From NCBI GenBank assembly GCA_040755755.1, contig JBFLZW010000079.1, positions 1 to 60,405 of the forward strand: 60,405 bases of DNA, given 5' to 3'. The DNA is from a bacterium (GTDB lineage Bacteria > SZUA-182 > DTGQ01). The position numbers were made by a program, and so were the translations under genes. Numbering within the stretch: position 1 is the stretch's first letter; each line of letters starts with the position of its first letter. This document shows, piece by piece, positions 16,570-25,815 of the stretch. The notes under the pieces are model-generated. The model was not told the DNA's origin. It did no database searches and saw only the letters and a program-made list of their open reading frames with translations.

Positions 16570-16903
16570 CGCCCCAAGCGCAAGTCCTGATCCTGATATC
16601 CTGAACGAAATCGTCAGGAGGATAGTTGCAGCAGTCCATCCGGTAAAGGTAGTGCTTTTCGGGTCCGCCAGCCGGGGACAGATGGGGCCGGACAGTGACC
16701 TGGATTTCCTGGTAGTGATGCCTGACGGTGTGCACCGCCGCCAGACAGCCCACACGATCTATCGCAGTCTTTCGGGCGTCGGTGTTGCCAAGGATATCGT
16801 GGTGGTAACGGAAAGCGACATCCGCAATTATGGGAATAATGCGTCTTTGGTAATATATCCGGCATTGAGAGAGGGAAAGGAGCTGTATCGTGCCACAGGA
16901 TAG
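16550..16903 (+). CDS. MNT-type nucleotidyltransferase domain protein
   Basis: Small nucleotidyltransferase of 117 residues. The catalytic pattern is VVLFGSASRGQMGPDSDLDFLVVM (GS...DxD), with a later acidic KDIVVV strand. ATG 16550 was chosen because GGAGGGGAGA lies just before it; the open frame begins seven codons earlier. It overlaps both the TPR gene and the HEPN gene downstream (14 bases), as in the pair at 8.8 kb, but the sequence is from a different subfamily. Confidence 0.85.
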   Translation: MRREKINAPSASPDPDILNEIVRRIVAAVHPVKVVLFGSASRGQMGPDSDLDFLVVMPDGVHRRQTAHTIYRSLSGVGVAKDIVVVTESDIRNYGNNASLVIYPALREGKELYRATG

Positions 16904-17318
16904 GCCTATACCAGGGTCGGCATCCGATTGGCTGGCTCGCGCAAAAGGGGATATGGCCCTCGCCAGGGGCCCTCTTCCGGAGGGTGCCTTTTTGGAAGAT
17001 CTGTGCTTTCATGCGCAGCAGGCGGCGGAAAAAGCAACCAAGGCCCTCTACATCCATCACGGCATTGTTTTCCGCTACACTCATGATTTGGATGAGCTCT
17101 TCGCCGGTCTCAAGAAACGGGGAATAAGGATACCTGATGCAGTGGAAGATTCTATTCTGCTGACGGGTTACGCCTGGGAAGCCCGATATCCGGGAGTCAC
17201 TGAGCCAGTTACCGAGGAAGAATACCGGAAAGCTGTTCGGCTGGCAGAGGAGGTCATCGTATGGGCTGAAAAGGAGTTGGTGGGGGCACGGGGGAGCAGC
17301 AACACCGCAGGCGGTTGA
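16890..17318 (+). CDS. HEPN domain protein
   Basis: Helical HEPN-family protein (PF05168-like), 142 residues. The core CFHAQQAAEKATKALYIHHG followed by RYTHDLDEL is typical of the HEPN partners of minimal nucleotidyltransferases. The RX4-6H RNase motif is not evident, so it may bind nucleotide or RNA without the RNase activity of the DUF86 type. GTG start at 16890, with GGAAAGGAG upstream. It converges with the next gene. Confidence 0.82.
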   Translation: MPQDRPIPGSASDWLARAKGDMALARGPLPEGAFLEDLCFHAQQAAEKATKALYIHHGIVFRYTHDLDELFAGLKKRGIRIPDAVEDSILLTGYAWEARYPGVTEPVTEEEYRKAVRLAEEVIVWAEKELVGARGSSNTAGG

Positions 17319-17358
17319 GCCAATACTCAATGCCTCAAAGCAGCCCAAACAGAGGGAC

Positions 17359-18978
17359 CTAGGGTCCCTCTGGCATCAGGACCGTAACCCCGCCGGTTGG
17401 TTTGGGAAATTCAAAGCCCATCTCCAGGGAGGAAAAATAGGCACTCGAGGTGGCGATAGAAGCATGCGAGCAAAAGACTGCCCCGCTTTTATCAAGGCTG
17501 ATAATGCCTTCATTGGTATCAGGCAGAGTTATGATCGAGCTTACAGCAGGCCGGAGGTTTCCCTCTGTTCCGGGTGGCGCTACGACTACCAGTAAGGATT
17601 TCAAGGGAAGAAACAGCATGATGCCTCGCTCACGCTTGAACTCATAGCCCGCGCCCAGGGTCAGATACAGATAGTTCCTGCTTGCGGAGACGACACTGTT
17701 GCATTTTATCACAGGCTTGACTTTCCGGTGGGAAAATTCTTCGATCCAGTCAGGAGGTGAAACAGGCAGGTTCTCTTCAGCAGCCGGGGCAAGATCGAGC
17801 TTCCAGGCGATTGCTCCCAGATTCCCGAAATCTTTGATTGCCGAAAGCGTGCTGCCACTTACGCAGTAGATTTTTCCATCCGGACCGACGGTTGGCGAGG
17901 CAGGCATATTGCCGACGTGGAGCCTCCAGATTCGTTCTCCCTCTTTGTCAAAAGCATGTAACGTTCCTGCTCCATCAAGCACATAGATATGCGATCCATC
18001 GGCCGAGATAACCGGGCTTGCTCCGCTGCCCGCAGTTACCCTTGTTTCAAAAGCCAGCCGCAACTTGCCGGGGAGGTTACTCTGGCCGGGGATAAAATCT
18101 ATACCGTAAAACCTGCCCTGTACTGTATTGGGTCGCTCAGGAGACTTCACGGTACCAAGAATATAGATTCGACCATTGGACGGATTCACTACCGGAGTAT
18201 TCGTGATTTTGAACCGGTAACCCATAAGGCCATTAAAGGCATCACTCACCGATATCGGGCCATCCTCATTCACCATCCCCTCCCATAATCCCCGGGGAGC
18301 GATGATCCTGTAAAATTCCCCCGGCGGCTGTCCGGGAAGCTCCAGGGGAGGTGCTGCCAGGTGACCGTCATCGGGGTCAAGTACATAAACCATCCCATAA
18401 GCGTTTATACCAACAACATGGCCATCCAGAGAGAAAACCCCGGAGGCAAAAGGCCCGCTGACCTCAGAGCACTTCCATTTCAGGCTTCCATCAGCATGAA
18501 AACTGAAAAATTCATCGAAATCAGCGATATAGAGATCACCATTGCGATCTATCAGCGGAGAGCTGCAAAAGGCACTGGCATCGAGCATATAGTTTCGCCA
18601 CAGCTCATTTCCTTCCCAGTCAAAAGCATGCAGATTCCCATAGTTTTCTTCTTTCCCGGTGGTAAAATAGATATGTCCTTCCGGTCCAATCACTGGAGGG
18701 GTGATGACTGCCGAATACTCGCCCTCCAAAGCAAGCCACTTTGGTTTCAGCCGGGCGGTTGTGGTAAAGGGGATGTAGTTCGAGTTCCTCGAATCCCGGT
18801 GTATGGCAGGCCAGGATGTCTGAGCATATTGAACCGGAAGCTCCCAGGAACTTGAACCCTGGCTGAGATTGCCCTCTGGTCCAGACAGCAGGTTGATGGA
18901 TTCTCCCGCAAAGCCAGGACCGTGATGCCATCCAATAATGACTGACATAGTCAGGATTAAAACCGTTTTCTTCTTCAT
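17359..18978 (-). CDS. Secreted PQQ-type beta-propeller protein
   Basis: The 539 residues start with a signal peptide (MKKKTVLILTMSVIIGWHHGP, then about FAGES). The rest shows repeated propeller blades of the PQQ-binding-like/outer-membrane BamB kind: PVIGPEGHIYFTTG, LHAFDWEGNELWRNY, SPLIDRNGDLYIADF, HAFDKEGERIWRLHVG and TVGPDGKIYCVSG. No catalytic residues of quinoprotein dehydrogenases are visible, so a structural or binding role outside the inner membrane is likely. It stands alone between convergent genes on one side and an 810-base gap on the other. Confidence 0.75.
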   Translation of the reverse strand: MKKKTVLILTMSVIIGWHHGPGFAGESINLLSGPEGNLSQGSSSWELPVQYAQTSWPAIHRDSRNSNYIPFTTTARLKPKWLALEGEYSAVITPPVIGPEGHIYFTTGKEENYGNLHAFDWEGNELWRNYMLDASAFCSSPLIDRNGDLYIADFDEFFSFHADGSLKWKCSEVSGPFASGVFSLDGHVVGINAYGMVYVLDPDDGHLAAPPLELPGQPPGEFYRIIAPRGLWEGMVNEDGPISVSDAFNGLMGYRFKITNTPVVNPSNGRIYILGTVKSPERPNTVQGRFYGIDFIPGQSNLPGKLRLAFETRVTAGSGASPVISADGSHIYVLDGAGTLHAFDKEGERIWRLHVGNMPASPTVGPDGKIYCVSGSTLSAIKDFGNLGAIAWKLDLAPAAEENLPVSPPDWIEEFSHRKVKPVIKCNSVVSASRNYLYLTLGAGYEFKRERGIMLFLPLKSLLVVVAPPGTEGNLRPAVSSIITLPDTNEGIISLDKSGAVFCSHASIATSSAYFSSLEMGFEFPKPTGGVTVLMPEGP

Positions 18979-19272
18979 AAGGCTCCTTCCTTTTCCTGTT
19001 GAAATGCAATACCTGCCTGAAACCTTGACTATGTAATTAATCGGCTGAACGAATTTTTTTGCCGAGTTGTACGCCTGCTCCGGATGTCAGGCAGCAGGGG
19101 GAATACCGGCAAGCTTTCATTCAATCAGGTAAAACAATACCTGAAAAGGTCATTTTTTATTGCACGGCAGAGGTAAGATAAGGTTATAAGTGAGCATGGT
19201 TGCAGGCAAAAAGCAGCGAGGACCTTCGCGATATCATTCTCCTGGGAGAGCGCAAGCGATAAGTGGGGGAAC

Positions 19273-19343
19273 CTTCTTCTGGCTCCTGGCTCCTGACTTC
19301 TGACTCCTGAGCAAAAAGTTCAATATTCACCCGTTCACAGTAC
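19273..19343 (-). repeat. Dispersed intergenic repeat, copy 1
   Basis: Tandem GGCTCCT/GACTCCTG text followed by a 39-base block (19305-19343). The reverse complement of that block matches 31719-31757 with a single mismatch. The copies are in opposite orientation. The shorter GGAGTCAG core also occurs at 4.13 kb. Confidence 0.7.
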
Positions 19344-19427
19344 GCCTGAATAAAAGTATAGAACAGAGATGTGATAACTTCAACTCTCTATTTTTTTGTA
19401 TACATAGTTTACACTCAGTCATCTCCA

Positions 19428-19446
19428 GTTGACATCCGATGTCAAC
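19428..19446. promoter_or_regulatory. Perfect palindrome, possible operator
   Basis: GTTGACAT and ATGTCAAC separated by CCG. It lies 342 bases before the large VWA gene. It could be a dimeric-regulator site or a small hairpin; nothing decides between them. Confidence 0.3.
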
Positions 19447-19788
19447 AATAATTCCATTGCCTGGCCGAATTGTATCACCATCCGAAAGATAGCGGCATAT
19501 TTACGTCATTTCTATGGTACTTACATAACTTATAGCACTTATATCTTAGCGGGGTAGTCCCCTGGCTGCTTCACTATCCATCGGGAGTAGGCCATATAAT
19601 GGCATAGATCCTGCATATAAAATATTCTATAGGGTTCCGGAAGAGATGGCATTATTCACCCACCGCCCGTTAGTTCCATCCTTGAAGCTCGATCGCACCT
19701 GCTCCCGGTATCTTCCACCTGAAGATAAAAGATAATTGCTTTATGTCCCTTGTATCAACCCCCAAAATCTCACAGGAGGAGATGAGAA

Positions 19789-22700
19789 ATGTTAAAAAAA
19801 ATCAGCTTTACAGGAGTATCGTTAACCTTATTGCTACCGGTATTGCTTCCCTTTTTTCTTACCCGGTCCATCCATGCCGCCAGTGTGGGTTCTGACGGCG
19901 GCATCACCGTCAGCCTCTCCTACAGCGGTGATCTTGACAGTGACATGGTTACTGACAACGATGGCCACCCCATCCTTGATGATGAGGGGAATCAGTGGCA
20001 GGCCAGGGACAAACTGGAGCATGACCTTGGGCTCTTCGCTCAGCATGTTTTTGAGATGAGCGAAGGGAAACAATACATCCGGCGAGTCCTCATCAGCAAT
20101 GAGGCCAGGGCCTGGGCAAGCGCGGATATCCGCTGGGATATGGGTGCCGGGACTTCTACGGCAACTCTAGGCGGATGGACGAACAGCCTGCTGTATCACC
20201 TGAACATCCGCCGGGGCTGGAGGACCAGTATTCACGATGTGGCCTCCCATGAATTCGGGCATTACTTCTATGGTCTTTCCGATGAATACGCCAAAGATTA
20301 CGGGTATTATTCCGGTCATTTTCCTGGTGGCCCCAATTTTGATGTCCGGGAAACGGTCGGTGACCCCGTCACGGTTATGAACGCCAATACACCTCACCAG
20401 TTCTGCGACCATACCGATCATGAGGTCACCATTGAATATACGCACCCTGATACCGGGACGCTGGTGACCCAAACCCTGACTCCGGCGCTGCTCGACGACG
20501 GAGACCCTGACAATGACGGCCCGATCAACAATTGGATCAATCAGTTGTATGCACTCGACGGCTGGGCAGTTGCATGCCTGAATCATACCGACATGATCGG
20601 ACACCACACCGATGGAGTCAGACCGGTTATAGATTTTTCAACCATGCCTGAAGTCGAATTGAGATATGTCGAGCATGACGGCACGGTTCCGGGAAGAATC
20701 CTGCTCCTTGACCGGTCCGGCAGCATGAGCCATGAAGAGTATGGCATTCCGGCCAGTCAGTATGTTCAGGAGGCTGGCATGTTTTTGTATCACAGCTCGG
20801 AGCCGGACGATTACATCGGCACCTTCGCTTACAATCACGAGGTTGACACGCTCTTCGGTTACGATCATTACAACAGTGCCAGCACTCTGGACCATTTCCT
20901 CGATCCGACAGGTCTAACCGACATTCACCTGGCCCTGGAAACTGCTCTTGACACCTTTGAGGCCACCCATGGAGCGGACCATATCGCCGGGGCGGAAATC
21001 TTCCTGATGTCCGACGGAAAGCAGACTACCGGGGATGACCTGTGGACCCAGGTAGAGCGGGCCAGAGATGCCGGAGTCGTCATCCACACCTTCTCCTATG
21101 GTGATGCGGACGAGACGACCATGCAGAATATTTCCACGGAAACCAGCGGCGACAACGTCATCATGTCCGAGAATGACGGGAGCCTGATGAATCTGAAAAT
21201 GGGCATAGTCAAATCGATAGCCAGAAAGCGCGGATGGTCCGCCATGTACAATTATTTTGGAACCCTCGAGTGGAAGGCACTGAATGATAACATTTCCTAC
21301 AGCACGGTCAGCTTCAGGGTTCCTGAAAATTCAAAAGATGTAAAGTTTTACCTGTTTCCGGAAAGCGTTAATGTACAGCGGTATTCCTTCAGTATGGCCA
21401 ACCCGCCTGGAACCAGCACCTATACCAGCAGCCTCGACAATACCCAGAGCAAGGGGCGGTTCTTAGGGAAGAAGGCGAAAAGTCCTCAGTCAGGTCAGTG
21501 GACCGTGAATATCATGGGAACCCGGCAGACAGGAACAACGGCCGCATACGCGGGACCGTCAGTGAGTCAGGGGAGAGTATATCTTTTAGCCTATATCGAT
21601 AATCCGGACATCAATGCTCAGGTCTGGCTTGACAAACCTTTGATCCATGTTGGGAAGGATTACCCCAAAGTGCCGGTTTATGCTTCGGTTTCCAATAAAT
21701 ACCTTTTAACCAAAGCAAATGCCGTATCCCGCATCTATGACCCGAATGGCGTCCAGGTAGGCACCATCGAGATGTCTGATAGCGGTAAAAATGGGGATAA
21801 AATTTCTCAGGATGGTATCTACACCGGCATTCTCGATACCTCAAAGCTGGTCATTACTTCATCAACCTTCGCAACTGCTTACTTCCGGCGGGTAATCAGC
21901 CGGTTTACGATCAAGACCAGTTTTGCGGTTACGGAATCCTCGGTTCCAGCTCCGAATACGGAATATGAATACGGAACAGACTATAAGGCGATCCTGAAAA
22001 GCTTTAAGCCATCCAAATTCGATGCCTATGCGGAAGTCGCCGGGGGCCTGACGCAAACCAGTTATCAGCCCTATCTCAGTATCAAACTGGATAAGAGTAT
22101 CATTATGGAACAGGGAAAACGTTACCAGGAATGGATTACCATCGGTAATGCATCTCCCGGTGCGGAAAGCCTGAGAATCAACCTTGGCCAGGGGATAAAG
22201 GTGGGAAGCATTACCGCGGATCGTACCAGGGAAAATAAGTATCTGGTTGAATTTATCGTCAGTCAAAACGCATTGTTAGGGAAACGGGACCTTTCTGTTC
22301 AGTTCGGCAATACGGTTCTCACCAAAAGCGGCTACGCAGAGATAATTCCTGGTGTCAACCGGGAAATCTGCGATGGCAGGGACAACGATGGTGACGGCAA
22401 AATAGATGAGGACCTGGTCAGAGCCTGCTCCACTGCCTGCGGGAGCGGCACGGAAGTCTGTCAGAAGGGCAAATGGGTCGGCTGCACTGCCCCCCAGCCC
22501 CAGGCCGAAGTGTGCGATGGCAAGGACAATGACTGCGATGGCAAGATCGACGAAGACCTGGTAAGAGCCTGCTCCACTGCCTGCGGGAGCGGCACGGAGG
22601 TTTGTCAGAGGGGTCAATGGGTCGGATGCACTGCCCCCCAGCCCCAGGCCGAAGTGTGCGATGGCAAGGACAATGACTGCGATGGCAAGATCGACGAGGA

Positions 22701-23382
22701 CCTTACAAAACTCTGCTCTGATGGAAAAACCAGGGCCACGTGCCTGAATGGTCAATGGGTCGGCTGTCCCGGACCCCAACTGTGCCAGGAAAGTGATTCA
22801 GGAGAACTGGACGTGCCCGGTGTCGAAGGCAAAAAGGAGGGAGAAGTCCGGATTCCGGTGAGGATCCAGTCCGCTTCCCGTCAAATCAGCAGCCTTGGGT
22901 TTGAATTTACTTATGATCCGACTGTCCTGGAGTATCTTGCCTATGAGCGGGGAGATCTCGTTACTTCATTCAATATGTTTGATGTCAGCAAGGTCAACCC
23001 TGGCCGGCTCAGAATCGCCGGGATATCTACCGCCAGCGGTATTCCCAAGAAAGCAAGCGGGTATATTGTCTGGCTGAAATTTAAGGTAACCGGAGGGACG
23101 GAAAATATGTGCTACCTCCTCGGCCTGGAAAAACTGGCCGATGAGCTGACCGGGCTTTCCTCCAGTCATGGCTGTTTCTGTATCAGAACCAATATCTGCA
23201 CCGGAGACCTGAACGCAGATGGGGCAATCACTCCCAAGGATGCGCTGATTGCATTCCAGTGTTATCTGGGATTAGTCCAATGCCAGGAATGTGTCGATGT
23301 CAATCAGGATGGCACGTATTCCCCGGCGGACGCCCTCTGCCTGTTTAAGAAGTATCTGGGTCAACCTTCCTGTCTGGATTAG
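19789..23382 (+). CDS. Secreted CLCA-like metallohydrolase/VWA protein with cohesin and dockerin
   Basis: 1197 residues with a signal peptide (to about residue 30). Residues 40-290 hold a zinc-hydrolase-like domain with HEFGHYFYGLSDEY at 154; the HExxH plus DEY pattern is that of CLCA-family proteins. A VWA domain follows (about 300-480) with MIDAS DRSGSMS and LMSDGK. A beta-sandwich region comes next, then three MopE-like metal-binding units from about 860 (CDGKDNDCDGKIDEDL) alternating with Cys-rich linkers, a cohesin-like domain (about 1010-1130), and a type I dockerin (GDLNADGAITPKDAL, DVNQDGTYSPADAL). It may self-process and form calcium-dependent assemblies on the surface. A strong AGGAGGAG site precedes ATG 19789, and a strong terminator follows. 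Confidence 0.85.
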   Translation: MLKKISFTGVSLTLLLPVLLPFFLTRSIHAASVGSDGGITVSLSYSGDLDSDMVTDNDGHPILDDEGNQWQARDKLEHDLGLFAQHVFEMSEGKQYIRRVLISNEARAWASADIRWDMGAGTSTATLGGWTNSLLYHLNIRRGWRTSIHDVASHEFGHYFYGLSDEYAKDYGYYSGHFPGGPNFDVRETVGDPVTVMNANTPHQFCDHTDHEVTIEYTHPDTGTLVTQTLTPALLDDGDPDNDGPINNWINQLYALDGWAVACLNHTDMIGHHTDGVRPVIDFSTMPEVELRYVEHDGTVPGRILLLDRSGSMSHEEYGIPASQYVQEAGMFLYHSSEPDDYIGTFAYNHEVDTLFGYDHYNSASTLDHFLDPTGLTDIHLALETALDTFEATHGADHIAGAEIFLMSDGKQTTGDDLWTQVERARDAGVVIHTFSYGDADETTMQNISTETSGDNVIMSENDGSLMNLKMGIVKSIARKRGWSAMYNYFGTLEWKALNDNISYSTVSFRVPENSKDVKFYLFPESVNVQRYSFSMANPPGTSTYTSSLDNTQSKGRFLGKKAKSPQSGQWTVNIMGTRQTGTTAAYAGPSVSQGRVYLLAYIDNPDINAQVWLDKPLIHVGKDYPKVPVYASVSNKYLLTKANAVSRIYDPNGVQVGTIEMSDSGKNGDKISQDGIYTGILDTSKLVITSSTFATAYFRRVISRFTIKTSFAVTESSVPAPNTEYEYGTDYKAILKSFKPSKFDAYAEVAGGLTQTSYQPYLSIKLDKSIIMEQGKRYQEWITIGNASPGAESLRINLGQGIKVGSITADRTRENKYLVEFIVSQNALLGKRDLSVQFGNTVLTKSGYAEIIPGVNREICDGRDNDGDGKIDEDLVRACSTACGSGTEVCQKGKWVGCTAPQPQAEVCDGKDNDCDGKIDEDLVRACSTACGSGTEVCQRGQWVGCTAPQPQAEVCDGKDNDCDGKIDEDLTKLCSDGKTRATCLNGQWVGCPGPQLCQESDSGELDVPGVEGKKEGEVRIPVRIQSASRQISSLGFEFTYDPTVLEYLAYERGDLVTSFNMFDVSKVNPGRLRIAGISTASGIPKKASGYIVWLKFKVTGGTENMCYLLGLEKLADELTGLSSSHGCFCIRTNICTGDLNADGAITPKDALIAFQCYLGLVQCQECVDVNQDGTYSPADALCLFKKYLGQPSCLD
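22425..22707 (+). repeat. Tandem 141-bp repeat inside the VWA gene
   Basis: Two nearly identical 141-base units encode a CDGKDNDCDGKIDEDL motif plus a Cys-rich linker (starts of the CDGK motif at about 22510 and 22651). A more diverged first unit precedes them. The close DNA match indicates recent duplication and possible length variation. Confidence 0.75.
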
Positions 23383-23434
23383 GTTAAACAGGATGCGGTT
23401 AGAACCTGTCAGGGTCTGAAGATAGTGTTACAGG

Positions 23435-23478
23435 CAATCACCCGGCCAATGCCCTTGCATTGGCCGGGTGATTGTTTT
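23435..23478 (+). terminator. Rho-independent terminator after the VWA gene
   Basis: A perfect 17-bp stem (23435-23451 with 23458-23474, beginning CAATCACCCGG) and a 6-base loop, followed by TTTT. It begins 52 bases after the stop codon. Confidence 0.85.
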
Positions 23479-23487
23479 CGAGTTACC

Positions 23488-23548
23488 TTAGTATTACAAC
23501 GAGACTTTTTCCTCTTTCATTAAGTGAACGTCTCGTTGTAGTATTAGT
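23488..23548. repeat. Imperfect inverted repeat between convergent genes
   Basis: ACAACGAGAC (23496-23505) and GTCTCGTTGT (23530-23539) match perfectly, and flanking bases extend the match to about 18 imperfect pairs. It lies just beyond the 3' end of the OmpA-type lipoprotein gene and may end its transcript. Confidence 0.45.
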
Positions 23549-23559
23549 TAGCCGCTTTT

Positions 23560-24219
23560 TCAGCCTTGCTGTGGAACTCTGTTTGGATCAACGGAAATTT
23601 TCAGCTCTACACGGCGGTTAGCCGCTTTTCCTGCCGGGGTGTCATTCGATGAGACCGGCCTTGATTCGCCATACCCTACGGAACTGAGGCTTGATATATT
23701 AAGCTGCTTGCCTCTGAGGTAGTTTTCTACTGACCGGGCTCTTTTCTCCGAAAGTTTCTGGTTATAATCCTCTGAACCATCACTGTCGGTATGCCCTTCG
23801 ATCACTACGATGTTTTCCGGATATTTGGCAAAAACTGCTGCCAGTTGATCAAGCTTGATGGCTTCACCTGCCTGAATCTGATCACTATTTGTGTTAAACA
23901 GTATCTGGATAGTCGCGTCGATTTTCTGTGCCTGTTCATCGACCTGAACATTCTGCATTCCGGGAACCTTTGCCAGTTCCTGCTTCTGGTTATCCAGACG
24001 CTTACCGATGAGGGCACCCAGAGCACCACCGGCTACCCCTCCTATGATGGCGCCTTGAGCTCCATGTCCTGACTGATGCCCGATGATCCCGCCCAGTGCG
24101 GCACCTGTTGCTGCGCCGATTCCTGTGCCTTTTGCCATATTGCTGGCCGCACAACCGCTTAAGTAACAAGAACCGGCTAAAAATACTACCGTTACCAGAA
24201 AAGCTGTGATCCTTTTCAT
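23560..24219 (-). CDS. OmpA-family lipoprotein with glycine zipper
   Basis: The 219 residues start with a lipoprotein signal (lipobox LSGC near residue 23). A glycine-zipper segment follows (GAATGAALGGIIGHQSGH, GGVAGGALGALIG), which can insert in membranes. The C-terminal part is an OmpA peptidoglycan-binding domain with IEGHTDSDGSEDYNQKLSEK and RRVELKI. It probably tethers the outer membrane to the wall. The site AAAGGAGGTT precedes the ATG. YiaD-type proteins have the same layout. Confidence 0.9.
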   Translation of the reverse strand: MKRITAFLVTVVFLAGSCYLSGCAASNMAKGTGIGAATGAALGGIIGHQSGHGAQGAIIGGVAGGALGALIGKRLDNQKQELAKVPGMQNVQVDEQAQKIDATIQILFNTNSDQIQAGEAIKLDQLAAVFAKYPENIVVIEGHTDSDGSEDYNQKLSEKRARSVENYLRGKQLNISSLSSVGYGESRPVSSNDTPAGKAANRRVELKISVDPNRVPQQG

Positions 24220-24714
24220 GAGTCAACCTCCTTTAAGTATAAGTTTTAAGGGCCTGGAGAGCAACTCCCGGTGTTCTTGCGCCGTGGTAACTCCCCGCTT
24301 GCTAATTCAGTTGCGGTCTTTTCATCCAGTCAGCAGTTCCTCACCATAGTGCAGCTTACGGAACGTGCTTTATGCATGGTTTCCATATCATAGGGTTGAT
24401 CCGGAGCGGAGCATCGTGAGAGGTCCTGCATCGGTGAGGCATTATCCAGAGCTTATCCATATCAAAAAACGTATCCTGCCATTGTGAACATCACAGTACG
24501 AATGATACACGGCGGTATTAGATAACCTTGATTGCTCAGATATTAACCTTATCGACCCGATCCCTCTCAATTATCGGGAATATGGTTCTCCTTCCAAAAC
24601 AAGTTATCAGGCGGACAGCCCTCATGAAAATGGCTGCTGCTTGGTGAATTTCGTTGAAAATGCTCTCTAATCCTGATATCCTGGTTATGGATTATAGATG
24701 AGAAGAAAAACGCA
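24220..24714. other. Spacer between divergent genes
   Basis: 495 bases without a supportable gene. It should contain the promoters of the OmpA-type lipoprotein (leftward) and of the small membrane protein (rightward), but no clear promoter pair was identified. Confidence 0.4.
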
Positions 24715-25119
24715 ATGTTTGTTACCTTATTGGCAGTTACATTTTTTATCGCCCTCCTTGTTTCGTTTATCGTTGCCAGGATGTTTACCGGGCCTGTGGA
24801 CAACATCCTGAGGCGGATCATTGCTGAGGAAATCAGAGGAGCCTGGCTGAAATATTTAAAATTTGCCATTTACGTTGTTGGTATCTCCAGCGGAGTACGG
24901 ATCTGGGAGCTTGAAAAGTATATCACTCCGCCTCAATATGCCAAGAACCCGAGAATCGTCGAGCTGACTACCGACCGGTGGATTCTGGAGGTTTACCGGA
25001 CCGTGATCGAAACACTCCAGGGGATTGCCTGGATGTTGCTCGTATTTTTTGCCTTTGCACTTATTGCCTACGTAATCGTCAGGATATTCGAGTCCAGAAA
25101 GCCCAGGCAGACGCCGTAA
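24715..25119 (+). CDS. Small membrane protein of unknown function
   Basis: 134 residues with a hydrophobic helix at each end (about 1-22 and 100-122) and a soluble middle of about 75 residues. I do not recognise a family. The middle has LKYLKFAIYVVGISSGVRIW, which might form a third helix. The open frame is long for its size, the GAGAAG ribosome-binding site is reasonable, and codon use matches neighbours, so it is probably real. It converges with the DUF3467 gene. Confidence 0.6.
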   Translation: MFVTLLAVTFFIALLVSFIVARMFTGPVDNILRRIIAEEIRGAWLKYLKFAIYVVGISSGVRIWELEKYITPPQYAKNPRIVELTTDRWILEVYRTVIETLQGIAWMLLVFFAFALIAYVIVRIFESRKPRQTP

Positions 25120-25168
25120 GTCCCTCTGTGCATTTCCTTTTTTTCTGTTTCCTGATCTATGTCCATGG

Positions 25169-25489
25169 TTAATGAATAGGAAGCGGCCCTTCCCCAGAGG
25201 GTAATTTCTGAACCTGAACCGGAATCGTGCCGAATCTCTGCTCATACTTTTCAATATTTTCTTTTAAAGACAGGTAGATGATTTTGGCATCAATGGGGTT
25301 CGTGATAACCCGGGTCTGAACTTTGATTTTATTTCCCGGAGGAGCTAAAAATCCCAGGTCAATGATAAATTCCTTCTGAGAATGGACGATAATGGCCTGG
25401 TTTACATAAAGGCCTCTTTCAATTTCCTCGCTGATGCTCAGGGAAATTCGCGGCTGATTCTTGGATTTGACACTCTCTTCCTGATTCAT
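25169..25489 (-). CDS. DUF3467 family protein
   Basis: Small protein of 106 residues resembling the DUF3467 family: an N-terminal charged segment, ERGLYVNQAIIVHSQKEFIIDLGFLAPPG, then VITNPIDAKIIYLSLKENIEKYEQRFG. The family has no known function. It is cytosolic by sequence. Its upstream gap carries a MITE-like palindrome. Confidence 0.75.
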   Translation of the reverse strand: MNQEESVKSKNQPRISLSISEEIERGLYVNQAIIVHSQKEFIIDLGFLAPPGNKIKVQTRVITNPIDAKIIYLSLKENIEKYEQRFGTIPVQVQKLPSGEGPLPIH

Positions 25490-25529
25490 TTCTCACATTT
25501 CTCCTTGTTAAAGGTATTAGGTTTATTCG

Positions 25530-25688
25530 CTACCGGACACTTTTTTTTCAATTCCTGTAATCAACCGCGAATGCACACGAATAGACGCTAATAAATTCTT
25601 TTGATTTGCCTTCATTATCGAGTCCTCTTTGTTCAGTTCGCGTTCATTCGCGTTCATTCACGGTTGTTACCTCAAAAGTGTCCGGTAG
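25530..25688. mobile_element. MITE-like palindromic element with 15-bp terminal inverted repeats
   Basis: The ends are CTACCGGACACTTTT (25530-25544) and AAAAGTGTCCGGTAG (25674-25688), a perfect 15-bp inverted pair. Inside, AACCGCGAATGCACACGAAT and the reverse complement of CGCGTTCATTCACGGTT-type text form a second, imperfect pair. There is no open reading frame. No clear target-site duplication was seen. It looks like a non-autonomous, structured element of 159 bases. Confidence 0.6.
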
Positions 25689-25815
25689 AGAGTAGGTTTA
25701 ATGGAGAGTCAGTAACTCTCCCCATCTTTGCATATACCTTATAGCACAATCCGAACAAATGATAAAATCTTATTTGTACCTGGCTGGCCATCTTTTTCAA
25801 TCCAGGAGATATTTC

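Larger units (their letters stand above)
18979..19788. other. Long spacer with a dispersed repeat and a palindrome
   Basis: No gene is supported in these 810 bases. They contain a dispersed repeat at about 19273-19343 and a perfect palindrome at 19428-19446 (GTTGACAT, CCG, ATGTCAAC). The rest is AT-rich and may hold promoters for the two divergent genes; I did not find a convincing -35/-10 pair for either. A strong AGGAGGAG site sits just before the next gene. Confidence 0.5.

Noticed and set aside
16614-17348. 244-codon minus-strand frame opposite the MNT/HEPN pair
   Set aside because: The plus-strand genes have clear motifs; the antisense frame has none.
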